A DNA stretch of 64,000 nt, from the NCBI GenBank assembly GCA_018907035.1, contig JACCIC010000038.1, positions 1,950,001-2,014,000 on the forward strand. The letters run 5' to 3'. Of the stretch, positions 50,920 through 60,649 are shown one piece after another. This stretch comes from Sycobia sp. Sy_11 (Eukaryota; Arthropoda; Insecta; Hymenoptera; Epichrysomallidae). Both the position numbers and the translations under genes were made by a program. The notes beneath the pieces are model-generated. The model worked only from the letters and a program-made list of their open reading frames with translations, made no database searches and had not been told where the DNA came from. Positions within the stretch are counted from its first letter, which is position 1. Each line of letters starts with the position of its first letter.

Positions 50920-51820
50920 TAATATACAATTATGATTATAAACGATTTATTATATGTTCTTTAAAATATGATACTATAATTTTCAGAATAAAATAAATTA
51001 TTGCAATTACTCTAGAATATACATAAGTAATTCAGATAATTTTTTTTAACAATTTCTTCAATAGATAATCTCATCATAAGTGAGGTTATGTCCACAATCA
51101 CTGCAATATTATAAATAAACAAACAGAATAATTTCGTTATTAATGTATACAGAAAATGACTCTATGATTTAGATTAATCTTTGTGTTAAATCGGAATTAC
51201 ACGAATTGTTTATCAATATGTATATCATACCAATAAGTAATAATACAGAGTATTTTTGATTTTTAATTATTATTTATATTTTTATTATTTGAGACAATTA
51301 ATATATTTTCTCTTTTTGTTCCTACGCGTTATTTACTACAATATAATATAAGCACTAAAAATTAAAATCAAATTTTTTAAATTAATTAAAGAATATCCAT
51401 TTTAGCACAAAATCATAAGACTCAATTTGAAATTTCTACAATGGAAGAAAGGAAAGTCTTGATTTTCTGCAGAATCAAAAATTCGTCTGCATGATAAAGC
51501 TGGCATCGGAGCTGGGTCTGAATTGCTTTTTGATTCTCGTGCGCATATTAGATGTTGTGGCTTAGCCTCTGTAATGATATAAACGAAAACGACAAAGTCG
51601 CATTGGACAAAAGCGTATAACTATATCTATATATATTTAATGTCTACGTCACAGCTCGTGACGTAGGCAAATGCGCACATTAATTTATGCTGACGTAGCT
51701 GTGACGTCGTGTTGGCGCGTTAGTGTAGCAGTTGAGCCTGCTGAGGGCGCACGCTCCCGGCGCTCGCAAATCGTCGAGCCTTTCGTATATGGCATCGGCA
51801 ATCTCTCCTTATTATCTCTG
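50416..51820 (-). repeat. outer palindrome, right arm
   Basis: The reverse complement of the left arm, including a mirrored (TA)n tract (50853-50916, interrupted) and the mirrored ACGTCA cluster (51649-51712). Ends TTATTATCTCTG. Confidence 0.9.
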
Positions 51821-51882
51821 ATATAACCAGAGATCATAAGAAATCGCCAGAGCGCATGTAACAAGGCAGGACGACTTTTTAG

Positions 51883-52095
51883 CTGAGATAATAAGGGGAG
51901 ATCGCCGATGCCCATGTTAGACATTGCAGTAAAATTTTGACACTCAACGCTACGGCGGTGAACGTCGGTACTCCGTTCGTGCGATATTCCAGATGTTGGT
52001 TTTCGAGCTGGTGCGATCGAGGGAGTGACGGCGTTCAGGAGGGGGGACGCCGAAACAATAGATGCAATAAAGGGATTAACTGGTGTCGAAATTCT
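51883..52095 (+). repeat. repeat Y, copy 2
   Basis: Begins GCTGAGATAATAAGGGGAG, about 60 bp after the large palindrome, and matches 42155-42385 inverted. Ends near GGTGTCGAAATTC. Confidence 0.75.
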
Positions 52096-52318
52096 TGAAG
52101 TGCGTATAGATTTTCTTGCCTGCGTGCATAAGTGTGTATGTATGTATTTATATATACACGTATTTTCTTAAAATTTGAAATTCGCTGCGTGGCGATGATC
52201 GAGGCTACGAAAAGGTATAGCTGGGTATACGCACTTAAAGAATTTCTTCGTCTACACTAGTGAATCCCATTTGCTACACCCCGCTGCCAAATTTTTAAGA
52301 AAATACGTATGTATGTAT
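52096..52318. other. short unannotated stretch
   Basis: Average composition; nothing recognised. Confidence 0.45.
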
Positions 52319-52323
52319 ATATG

Positions 52324-52370
<47 letters not shown>
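52319..52370. repeat. (TA)n microsatellite, target of gypsy-2
   Basis: TA units run directly into the left LTR of gypsy-2, and a short TA tract (60650-60663) continues after its right LTR. Confidence 0.9.
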
Positions 52371-52372
<2 letters not shown>

Positions 52373-52973
52373 CGACGGGGAACGCAAGCACTACGTGCGC
52401 TTGCTTTTCCACGTCCCGTTGCTCTCTCTCTAGCCGTAGCCTGTAAATATGTATTTGTATATTTCCATGTATAAATGTTTATCTGTTACAGGCCGACGCA
52501 CAACTACACCGGCGGAGAGGTAAGTGAGAGAGAGAGAGAGCGGGGAGTGGAGAGAGACGGCCGCGCGCGCGAAGAATTAGACAGAGAGAAATCAGCGAGC
52601 TTTTGACACGCGTCTTAACCGGCCTTCGCTCCACGCACGTTTTTTTTGCCTTTACTGTGTCGTGTTTGATCGTGTACGGGAACACGCCTCGTGCTCCACG
52701 TGTTTCCCCTCACCACGTACCTCTTCTTCGGGGAGTGTACCCGATCGGACGCGCGTGTTGTGCCACGGTATTGTGGGTGTGTGCAGTGCACACGCGCCGA
52801 GGACGAGTCCGAGCGGATGAACTGTCGTCCGACCCTGTCTCCGCGAAATAACCGCCCCCTCCCGGGGTTTCTGGACGGCGACGTCACCGACAGTCCCGGT
52901 GAAGAAAGGCGCTGCTACCGGACGAGGATGCGCTGCGGGATCAACGAGCTCCGACTCGCTGTAAGTGGCAGCC

Positions 52974-53028
<55 letters not shown>

Positions 53029-53301
53029 CTAGCTCCACGCGCGCCGTCGCCTCGGCGACCCTCGGTCTGCGCTCGACGCGCCTTAGCGCACCCGTCGTGT
53101 AAACCCGCGAGACATTAAAGCCCATTTAATTTTACCATTTGTCTTCTTATTCCGTGCAAATCCTGCATGCGAGCCTTCGCCCTTCGCGAACCGCCCCTCT
53201 CCTTTGCCGAATTCCTTCGGGGCTAAGCCCAGCCGAGCACACCTTTTGCAACGGCCGTGCCCGCCGTCCTCGTGTTCGAGGCGGACACGCGCACCGTTAC
53301 A
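52371..53301 (+). repeat. gypsy-2 left LTR (931 bp)
   Basis: Contains a TATAAATG box (about 52471), an AG|27-nt|GTAAGT mini-exon arrangement (about 52491-52526), a (CT)n tract (52979-53024) longer than in the right LTR, and ATTAAA near 53114. Open frames inside (52603-53125) are LTR sequence. Confidence 0.92.
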
Positions 53302-53323
53302 TGGCGCCCAACGCGATCTCGGG
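53302..53323 (+). promoter_or_regulatory. gypsy-2 primer binding site
   Basis: TGGCGCCCAACGCGATCTCG starts immediately after the LTR end, where a tRNA 3' end should pair. The tRNA is not identified here. Confidence 0.75.
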
Positions 53324-53760
53324 ATCGCACGACTTGATATAAGAATATATATACATTTATGCATATTTGATTATATATGCTATTATATATTTTATTATAT
53401 ATTTTATTGCATATATATATTTTATAATATATATGTAATAATATATTGTATTATATTCAGTGCCCCGGCGAATATTCGTAAGTGACGCGGATGCGCAGAA
53501 ATAATTTAATAATTATATTATATCGAAAATTGTGATATTACACAGTGCGAACGCACTGCACATCGCGAGTGTTTACGTTGCGAGTTCGTAGATGTAAACA
53601 CTCTCGAAGTCGGCCAAGGCCAACGGCAATTCGGCAAAAGCGGCTGAAAAGCAGCACAAATGAAATGTAATGCCGAATACGGTAATATAATATTTGTGCA
53701 GTTTTTCAAGCAAAACTAATTTTAAGTTAAATACACACATATACATTAATTTATATAATA

Positions 53761-53799
<39 letters not shown>

Positions 53800-54841
53800 T
53801 GGATGTAACTTTAAAATTTAGCTTAAATTAAATATGCGAATTCCATCTAAGCTAAACTAAAATTAATCAATAATTAATTTTTAAGATAACGTAATATGAA
53901 AATATAACTGATATAAATAGATTTACATTCGCCATTATAATATAATAATAAATTTTCGCCGTTACAGGCATAAGGAACATTTAGTGTAAATTAAATATAA
54001 TTAATACACTCTTCTTTACACATAGTCGACTATAAATAGCAAAGTCAGCGATCTGTGTATATTCACATACACACACCACCGCGACTCTACGCTGTACATA
54101 CAGTGTACATGCGACTAACGCAAATTTTTCTTTGCTCTCAATTTAATTTGAGCAAAATTGATTGTTCCCTTTATGCTTTTCGCTTTCTGATCTTCATTTT
54201 GATATTGTTATATCTTTAATATTTTTGCAGTATAAATTTTTTTCCCCTTCTTTCAAAAATACAAAAACAAAATTTGTTTTTTTTAAAGGTGCAAAATAAA
54301 ATTTTTTTGAAAAATCGGAAAATATTTAAAAAATTTTGGAAAATTTTTTTTTTTGAAAACTAAAAAAAAAAAATAAAAATTTTTTTTTTTTTGAAAACTG
54401 AAAAATAAAAAATTTTTAGAAGTTATAAAAGGACTAAAAATAAACTATATTTTTTTTTGTATTTTTGTTTTTTTTACAGTTCTTAAAAAATACAAAAAGT
54501 AAAAACTATTACAATTTCAAAATAAATTTTTTGGAAAATCGAGAATTCGAAAGTCAAAATAAGAATTTTGGGAAAATTTTTGGTAAATTTTTTGAAAATT
54601 TTTGAAAATTGTAATTTTTTTTTCTTTTTTCTTCTCTCTTATATTTTCTGGGTTTTTGCGTCAGTCGCCCCTAATGTTTGCGTTTTCGCCCTCGCACTCC
54701 ACTATCTCTTGAGATTGCCGGCTTTTAATTATTTAATTAAAAGCTTTGGCTGTAACGTTCTATTTTTCTCACGTTGTATTTTTTTTTCTTTTTCCGTTTG
54801 TTCGTTTATCTTCTTCCAATTTTCAACTGAAGAAATAAAAG
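53324..54841. other. gypsy-2 leader (5' UTR)
   Basis: 1.5 kb: AT-rich stretches, (TA)n at 53761-53794, a strong hairpin at 53567-53603, a TATAAATAG sequence at about 54032 and long poly-T/poly-A stretches at 54230-54640. No supportable gene. Confidence 0.55.
53567..53603 (+). other. 10-bp-stem hairpin in the gypsy-2 leader
   Basis: GAGTGTTTAC and GTAAACACTC are perfect inverted repeats around a 17-nt loop, between PBS and gag, a place where packaging or dimerisation signals often lie. Role inferred only. Confidence 0.5.
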
Positions 54842-56797
54842 ATGGCAAATCCGCCAAACAACTTTAACGATTGGCTTCAAAGCCTATGTGAGGAAGAAAC
54901 AAACATAATTACAACGGAACTAGAACTGAAAAATGAGGGTTCCCCATTTCAAAGGGCTGCCAGGCTATACCGCAGACTGGCAGGAAATTATAGCCCAGGA
55001 GACTTTGTGGAGTGCGAGAGTGACAATGTGATTATAAAAATACGCGCGCGCAGAGATAAAAATCTGTTAAAGATAATCGTCACCTCGACAATGCGCGACG
55101 CAACAAAGACCTATATTTTGGAGCGAATGGAAGCGACGTACGCCGAACAAGTGGATGAATCAGCTGACATACAGCAGGCTCGGGAAGCTCATCTAAACAC
55201 AGACCAAAGAAATTGCACAGCAGCTGTCGATCACCAAATACAAAATTTGATCGACTTCAATTTGGCTGAGATAAACAGGCATGAACCGCTCGCATGGAGC
55301 ACTGCCAACGAATCGCCGATTCAGGCAGCCACCACGAGCGTAACTACGACTCCCGACTCGTGTGTCACGAATGACATCACACGTCAGGCGCAAGTCGCAT
55401 CTCATACGACGAATACAACTGTCGAGCCTCAACCTAATGACCTCGAAAACAATGTAAACCTTCGTCAGGGATTACATAACCTGCAAAATATGCTGCAAAC
55501 TTGGATGCAACACCAAAACTGCACTGTCCAAGATTTGCAGCAGAGACAAAGTGAGATGCACGCTACGCTAGCTAGCATTCAGCAACAGCTGCAGAAATCG
55601 CCGCGACGCGACCGTGTCACTTTCCAAGACATGTACGATCTGCAATACTTGGAAAGTGACAAAAACCTCAACAGTAATAGGTTTGTAGGGTCGACCGACG
55701 AGCCTACGTTTTCGGCTCCTTGCCACCCTCGGTACCAAGGGCCTGGAAGGGGGGGCATCACATGGATCGAGATGTGATGAGCTTGCCCGCGAATATAACG
55801 CGATCAACGCTGTCAAGCACCTTGGCCCAGCGCACGGATATTGGTAAGACCGTGCGCCAATGGAAAATTAGATTCAATGGTGCCAAGGGGAAAAGCGTAG
55901 AAGAATTTCTGCAGAAGATCGCGGAATGTCGCAGGTTGACACCGATCACGGACGGGGACATGCTCAATGCCATGACGGAGCTCCTCGACGGTGTCGCCCT
56001 ACATTGGTACCGTCTATCCCGGAAAGGCTGGACCACGTGGCAAGAGTTCTGCCACGCAGCCCGGAGCTGCTACGGCGTCGATCGACGCTTGCAAGCTGAG
56101 CTAATCAGCGAAGCGCAGCGGCGTACGCAGGGGAAACGCGAGCCAACACGTGACTACGTGTTTTGTTTGTTAACGATTCTCAATCGGTTCGAAGAACCAT
56201 GGTCGGACGACAAACAACTCGCCCTTATCTATCGTAATCTGCTCCCGGAGATACAGAAGTTAGTTCCGCGGGAGAAGATTACAAGCGTCAATCGAGCTTG
56301 CACGAGAGGCCGAATGCGTCCTCGATGCGGAGCGAAATTATAAGCCATCGCCGTCACCCGAGGACTGCATAATGCCCGAAGTGGCCTTCCATGCGGCAGA
56401 CACGTCTCGAACTCGCCCGAAACCAAGGATCGCGGCCGTGGACGTGAAGCCGCCCAACTTCAAAGCTCTGGTGCGAAAAGTTTTGCAAGAGGCTGGCTTT
56501 AGAGCCACCTCACCTGACTTAGAGGCGCCAGGCGTCGCAGCCCTTATCCCGAAGAGGAGCGGTCGCGACTCACGCCCGAGGTCGCCGCGTACAGGAAAGA
56601 CCAGAGCGTCGACCTCACATAAGTCGGAGAGGAAGCCCTCCTTCAAAGGAAAGCTGGTGCGCGAGCCCCTCAGTGACAAGAACAAAGGTCGGACAGCAGG
56701 TCCTGATCCGCGGTTCTTGTGCTGGGGCTGTAGTTGGCCTGGCCACACCTTGCGCAGCTGTCCCGAGTGTTCGAGAAATGCGAAAAAGGGCGAGTAA
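54842..56797 (+). pseudogene. gypsy-2 gag, two frameshifts
   Basis: ATG 54842 (AAGATGG context) opens 311 codons: an N-terminal matrix-like part and a glutamine-rich probable coiled coil (LHNLQNMLQTWMQHQN... QQQL, about 55460-55590). A run of seven G near 55750 shifts the frame; the gag core continues to about 56290 (WKIRFNGAKGKSVEEFLQ, ELLDGVALHWYRL). A second shift there leads to 56290-56797 with a basic region and a zinc knuckle CWGCSWPGHTLRSC (CX2CX4HX4C). Gag would form the particle and bind RNA. Two single-nucleotide changes block it, unless one is a sequencing error in a homopolymer. Confidence 0.8.
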
Positions 56798-59511
56798 TTG
56801 AGGTCCACCTCGCCCCAACGCTCCGTGAGACCTCTGAAGATCAGCATGCAGCTGCGAGAACACAGGATAATGATGATTGCCCCCTCCTGTCTGTAAAGGA
56901 GGAGCATCACGACCGTGACTCCGCTGACTCAGCCACAAGTGTCGACTCCGATCGGTATTCACGATGGTGGGTACACGTAGGCATAGGCGAGTTTCGCATG
57001 CATGCACTGCTTGATGCAGGGGCTGCTCGTACAGCTCTCGGAGCAATCGGCCTGCAGATTGCATCTGCCCTCGGTAGTCTAGTTCGACCCTTTCCTGGAT
57101 CTGGCGCTCGACTCGCCACGGTAAAAATTGAGCCGATAATAGGCCAGGTGGCCCTTCCGTTTGCCATAGCGGACGTAGAAATGGAGCTAGACATCATCAT
57201 AATTCCAGACTTAGAAAATGACTGTCTGCTCGGTGCAGACTTCTACCGTGCCTTCAATGCGTTCATCCACCCGCGCGAAAACACCATGTCGATCGAGGGT
57301 GCTGCGGATTTCGTTCCGTTACAACTCTGCACCGTCTCAGTTACCTCTGCGTATTCGCTTGCCTCTATAGGTTTGGCCGATATTGACGATAGTCAACGTC
57401 GAGCTCTTGAGGAACTCCTCGACCGGATGCTGCCTCCGGCTGATCAGCTTCTGGGCTGCACGCATCTGACCGACCACGTGATCGATGTCGGCGATGCTAA
57501 GCCGATTAAGCAGCGTTATTATCCGGTCTCTCAGAAGATAGAGCTGGAAATGCATGCGCAAGTTCGCAAGATGCTTGATCAGGGCGTAATTCGCAGATCA
57601 ACCAGCGAATGGTCTAGCCCCGTGGTGATGGTTCGCAAGAGCGATGGGAGCTACCGATTCTGTGTGGACTATCGCAAATTGAATTCCGTGTCCAAAGTAA
57701 GCGCGTATCCGCTTCCTTACATGGACGTAATCTTACGGAAACTCAGAAATGTGCGATACATCTCCACACTGAACCTCAGCAGCGCCTACCATCAGGTCCC
57801 TCTTCGTGAGGAATCGCGACACCTCTCTGCCTTCACGGTTCCAGGCATGGGGTTATTCGAATGGACCCGTATGCCATATGGTGTCGCCGGTGGCCCTGCC
57901 ACCTTTCAGCAGTTAAGCGACAAGCTGATCGGCCCTGAAATGGAGCCGGTGGCCTTCGCCTACCACGATGATGTGATCATCGCTACGGAGAGCTTTGACG
58001 AGCACCTCAGGTGGCTCGAACATATCCTGAGACGGATTTCCGATGCCGGCTTGACCATCAATCGGCAGAAGAGTAAATTCGGACTCGCAGAGGTACGGTT
58101 CCTCGACGTCCTCGTGGATCGTGACGGTTTTCGACCCGATCCGGATAAGATTGCACCAATCTTGACTTACGCCACACCAAAGAACCTGAAGCAGCTCCGT
58201 AGGTTTTTAGGCCTTGCATCCTGGTATCGCAAGTTCTTAGAGAACTTCGCAATGCTTGCTGAGCCTCTCACCCGATTAACCAAGAAGAACATCAAAAACC
58301 ATTGGAGAGAAGAGCAACAGCAAGCCTTCGAACAAATCCGGGTGCTCGTCGCATCTGCACCCGTCCTTTCTCGACCGTCGTTTGGAGAAACGTTCGTCAT
58401 CCAGACGGACGCCAGCGACTCGGGACTAGGCGTCGTGCTCACGCAAGCAGTTGATGGCGTGGAGCGCGTGCTCTCCTACGCTAGTCGCACGATGACTGCG
58501 GCTGAGCGTGACTATTCGGTCACCAAACGTGAGTGCCTCGCCGTGCTATGGGCTGTGTGTAAATTCCGCCCGTACGTCGAGGGCTATCACATCCAGGTGA
58601 TAACCGATCACAGCAGCCTTCGTTGGCTGCACTCATTGCGCAACCCCACGGGCAGCCTCGCCCGTTGGGCCTTGGAATTGCAGGGATACGACTACGAAGT
58701 CATCCATCGGAAAGGTACCTTGAATTGCCTACCAGACGCCCTCTCTCGTTTGTACGAAGATGAGCCGACCTGCGAAGTCGCCTCCCTCGGCGTCAGGCAA
58801 AGCAAACCTGCGAAAGCGCAGGCAAAGCAAGCTCGCTATTATAATGCGAGACGTCGCGACGTGTATTACGCGATTGGCGATCGCGTATGGCGGCGTAATC
58901 GCATTCTCTCGTCAGGCATACAGGGCGTCAGCGCCAAGCTGGCCCCGAAATTCGACGGGCCCTTTACCATCATGGAGAAACTCGGCACGAACGTTTATCG
59001 ACTGATCGACTCTACGGGAAGAGATGCTGGTAAGCATCACGTCGCCGACCTGAAGCCCTACCATCGAGATCACGACCCCGAAGATGATAGCAGTTCCGAC
59101 ACGGAAGAGCCTTCGGGCGAAGAGCGTGACTGCGATGCGTCGAATTGTAATGTCGAGGCGAGCGAGCGAATCCGCATTGTAACACCACTGGTGAGCGTAC
59201 GGCACCCCGACGATGCGCATTATTGTAATTCCGATACGAGCGTGCGAAGCGATACCTCCGCGGGCAATGCCACGCGATCTAACACCGATATCGCACCGCG
59301 TAGATTAAGGAGACCGCGTAGGATGCGAATCGTAACCCGTCGAAGAACCCAAGCGCGAGCCCCTGCGGAGCCCAATAACAGCGAAGCCGCCTGTCATAAC
59401 GACACGCGCCTGGTGAGGCGAAAAGTAGGTCGCCCCAGGAAGAGCGGACGCTCAACCCCGCCGCGGGACCAATCCCCCCGCCGCACTCGGGCCCAAGCCC
59501 GCGCCTGTTAA
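56734..59511 (+). CDS. gypsy-2 pol: PR-RT-RNaseH with integrase core deleted, 925 codons
   Basis: One open frame, overlapping gag by 64 nt in the -1 frame, so expression by ribosomal frameshifting is likely; residue numbers are from 56734. Protease about 80-190 with LLDAGAART (D94-A-G where D-S/T-G is usual). Reverse transcriptase about 260-430 with RFCVDYRKLN, TLNLSSAYHQV (Asn347 where the catalytic Asp of motif A is expected), MPYGVAGGPATFQQ and AYHDDVII (Y410-H-D-D). RNase H about 540-670 with FVIQTDASDSGLGVV, RECLAVLWAV and VITDHSSLRWL. After DALSRL (about 674) there is no zinc finger or DDE core; sequence resumes near 690 with the C-terminal GPY/F module (KLAPKFDGPFTIMEKL, about 735-755). 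The 150-residue tail is acidic, then basic, with an AT-hook (VGRPRKSGR, about 897-905). Probably not active: no integrase and a substituted RT residue. Confidence 0.88.
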   Translation: MAWPHLAQLSRVFEKCEKGRVIEVHLAPTLRETSEDQHAAARTQDNDDCPLLSVKEEHHDRDSADSATSVDSDRYSRWWVHVGIGEFRMHALLDAGAARTALGAIGLQIASALGSLVRPFPGSGARLATVKIEPIIGQVALPFAIADVEMELDIIIIPDLENDCLLGADFYRAFNAFIHPRENTMSIEGAADFVPLQLCTVSVTSAYSLASIGLADIDDSQRRALEELLDRMLPPADQLLGCTHLTDHVIDVGDAKPIKQRYYPVSQKIELEMHAQVRKMLDQGVIRRSTSEWSSPVVMVRKSDGSYRFCVDYRKLNSVSKVSAYPLPYMDVILRKLRNVRYISTLNLSSAYHQVPLREESRHLSAFTVPGMGLFEWTRMPYGVAGGPATFQQLSDKLIGPEMEPVAFAYHDDVIIATESFDEHLRWLEHILRRISDAGLTINRQKSKFGLAEVRFLDVLVDRDGFRPDPDKIAPILTYATPKNLKQLRRFLGLASWYRKFLENFAMLAEPLTRLTKKNIKNHWREEQQQAFEQIRVLVASAPVLSRPSFGETFVIQTDASDSGLGVVLTQAVDGVERVLSYASRTMTAAERDYSVTKRECLAVLWAVCKFRPYVEGYHIQVITDHSSLRWLHSLRNPTGSLARWALELQGYDYEVIHRKGTLNCLPDALSRLYEDEPTCEVASLGVRQSKPAKAQAKQARYYNARRRDVYYAIGDRVWRRNRILSSGIQGVSAKLAPKFDGPFTIMEKLGTNVYRLIDSTGRDAGKHHVADLKPYHRDHDPEDDSSSDTEEPSGEERDCDASNCNVEASERIRIVTPLVSVRHPDDAHYCNSDTSVRSDTSAGNATRSNTDIAPRRLRRPRRMRIVTRRRTQARAPAEPNNSEAACHNDTRLVRRKVGRPRKSGRSTPPRDQSPRRTRAQARAC

Positions 59512-59728
59512 CGGGCCGATTAACTTCTGAACTCGTCGACGGTATGCCGGCGAATCCGGCCCTCCAAAAACAACTGCGTCTAGGGAAGGAAGTTCTTTAC
59601 CCGTCCTTCCTCATTCCGGTGATCCCCAGCGGTAGACCGCAGCCACCCCAGTTCCTCATCCTGACACGATGGTCGATCCGAGAGAGAGATGTTGGGACGA
59701 GATGTCACGCTTCGGCTACCAGCGTCTG
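59512..59728. other. gypsy-2 3' non-coding region
   Basis: Short sequence between the pol stop and the polypurine tract. No env frame. Confidence 0.6.
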
Positions 59729-59739
59729 GAGGGGGGGCG
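59728..59739 (+). promoter_or_regulatory. gypsy-2 polypurine tract
   Basis: GGAGGGGGGGCG directly before the right LTR (TGTGACGGGG at 59740). Confidence 0.75.
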
Positions 59740-60649
59740 TGTGACGGGGAACGCAAGCACTACGTGCGCTTGCTTTCCCACGTCCCGTTGCTCTCTCTCT
59801 AGCCGTAGCCTGTAAATATGTATTTGTATATTTCCATGTATAACTGTTTATCTGTTACAGGCCGACGCACAACTACACCGTCGGAGAGGTAAGTGAGAGA
59901 GAGAGAGAGCGGGGAGTGGGGAGAGACGGCCGCGCGCGCGAAGAATTAGACAGAGAGAAATCAGCGAGCTTTTGACACGCGTCTTAACCGGCCTTCGCTC
60001 CACGCACGTTTTTTTTTGCCTTTACTGTGTCGTGTTTGATCGTGTACGGGAACACGCCTCGTGCTCCACGTGTTTCCCCTCACCACGTACCTCTTCTTCG
60101 GGGAGTGTACCCGATCGGACGCGCGTGTTGTGCCACGGTATTGTGGGTGTGTGCAGTGCACACGCGCCGAGGACGAGTCCGAGCGGACGGACTGTCGTCC
60201 GACCCCGTCTGCGCGGAATAACCGCCCCCTCCGGGGGTTTCTGGACGGCGACGTCACCGCCGCTCCCGGTGAAGAAAGGCGCTGCTGCCGGACGAGGATG
60301 CGCTGCGGGATCAACGAGCTCCGACTCGCTGTAAGTGGCAGCCCCTTTTCTCTCTCTCTCTCTCTCTCTCTCTTCCCTAGTTCCACGCGCGCCGTCGCCT
60401 CGGCGACCCTCGGTCTGCGCTCGACGCGCCTTAGCGCACCCGTCGTGTAAACCCGCGAGACATTAAAGCCCATTTAATTTTACCTTTTGTCTTCTTATTC
60501 CGTGCAAATCCTGCATGCGAGCCTTCGCTCTTCGCGAACCGCCCCTCTCCTTTGCCGAATTCTTTCGGGGCTAAGCCTAGCCGGGCACACCATTTGCAAC
60601 GGCAGTGCCCGCCGTCCTCGTGTTCGAGGCGGACACGCGCACCGTTACA
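59740..60649 (+). repeat. gypsy-2 right LTR (910 bp)
   Basis: TGTGACGGGG...ACCGTTACA, nearly identical to the left LTR but with a shorter CT tract (60351-60373). Confidence 0.92.

Larger units (their letters stand above)
46811..51820. mobile_element. 5-kb foldback-type element with a nested palindrome
   Basis: Two arms, 46811-48165 and 50416-51820, are reverse complements of about 1.4 kb with high identity (about 96% near the ends by eye). The ends read CAGAGATAATAA...TTATTATCTCTG, of the hAT type CAGNG...CNCTG, and are flanked by a 7-bp direct repeat ATATAAC (46804-46810, 51821-51827). There is no transposase frame. A second palindrome (48724-50334) sits in the spacer and carries a diverged copy of about 370 bp of the same arm. 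Non-autonomous; hAT assignment rests on the termini only. Confidence 0.75.
52371..60649 (+). mobile_element. Ty3/gypsy-type LTR retrotransposon 2 (8.3 kb)
   Basis: Direct LTRs 52371-53301 and 59740-60649 (T(G)CGACGGGG / TGTGACGGGG ... ACCGTTACA) differ at about 20 positions plus CT-repeat length, so the insertion is fairly young. A primer binding site follows the left LTR and a polypurine tract precedes the right one. Gag (54842-56797) has two frameshifts; pol (56734-59511) is a single 925-codon frame but lacks the integrase zinc finger and core. The element sits in a (TA)n tract, so its target duplication cannot be told from the repeat. Confidence 0.92.

Noticed and set aside
51685..51924. 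A 79-codon minus-strand frame
   Set aside because: It crosses the end of the palindrome, its flank and the start of repeat Y, so it cannot be one gene.
52603..53125. Frames of 80-157 codons in the gypsy-2 LTRs, repeated at 59961-60473
   Set aside because: They run through (CT)n or (GA)n and open on both strands at once, a GC-content effect.
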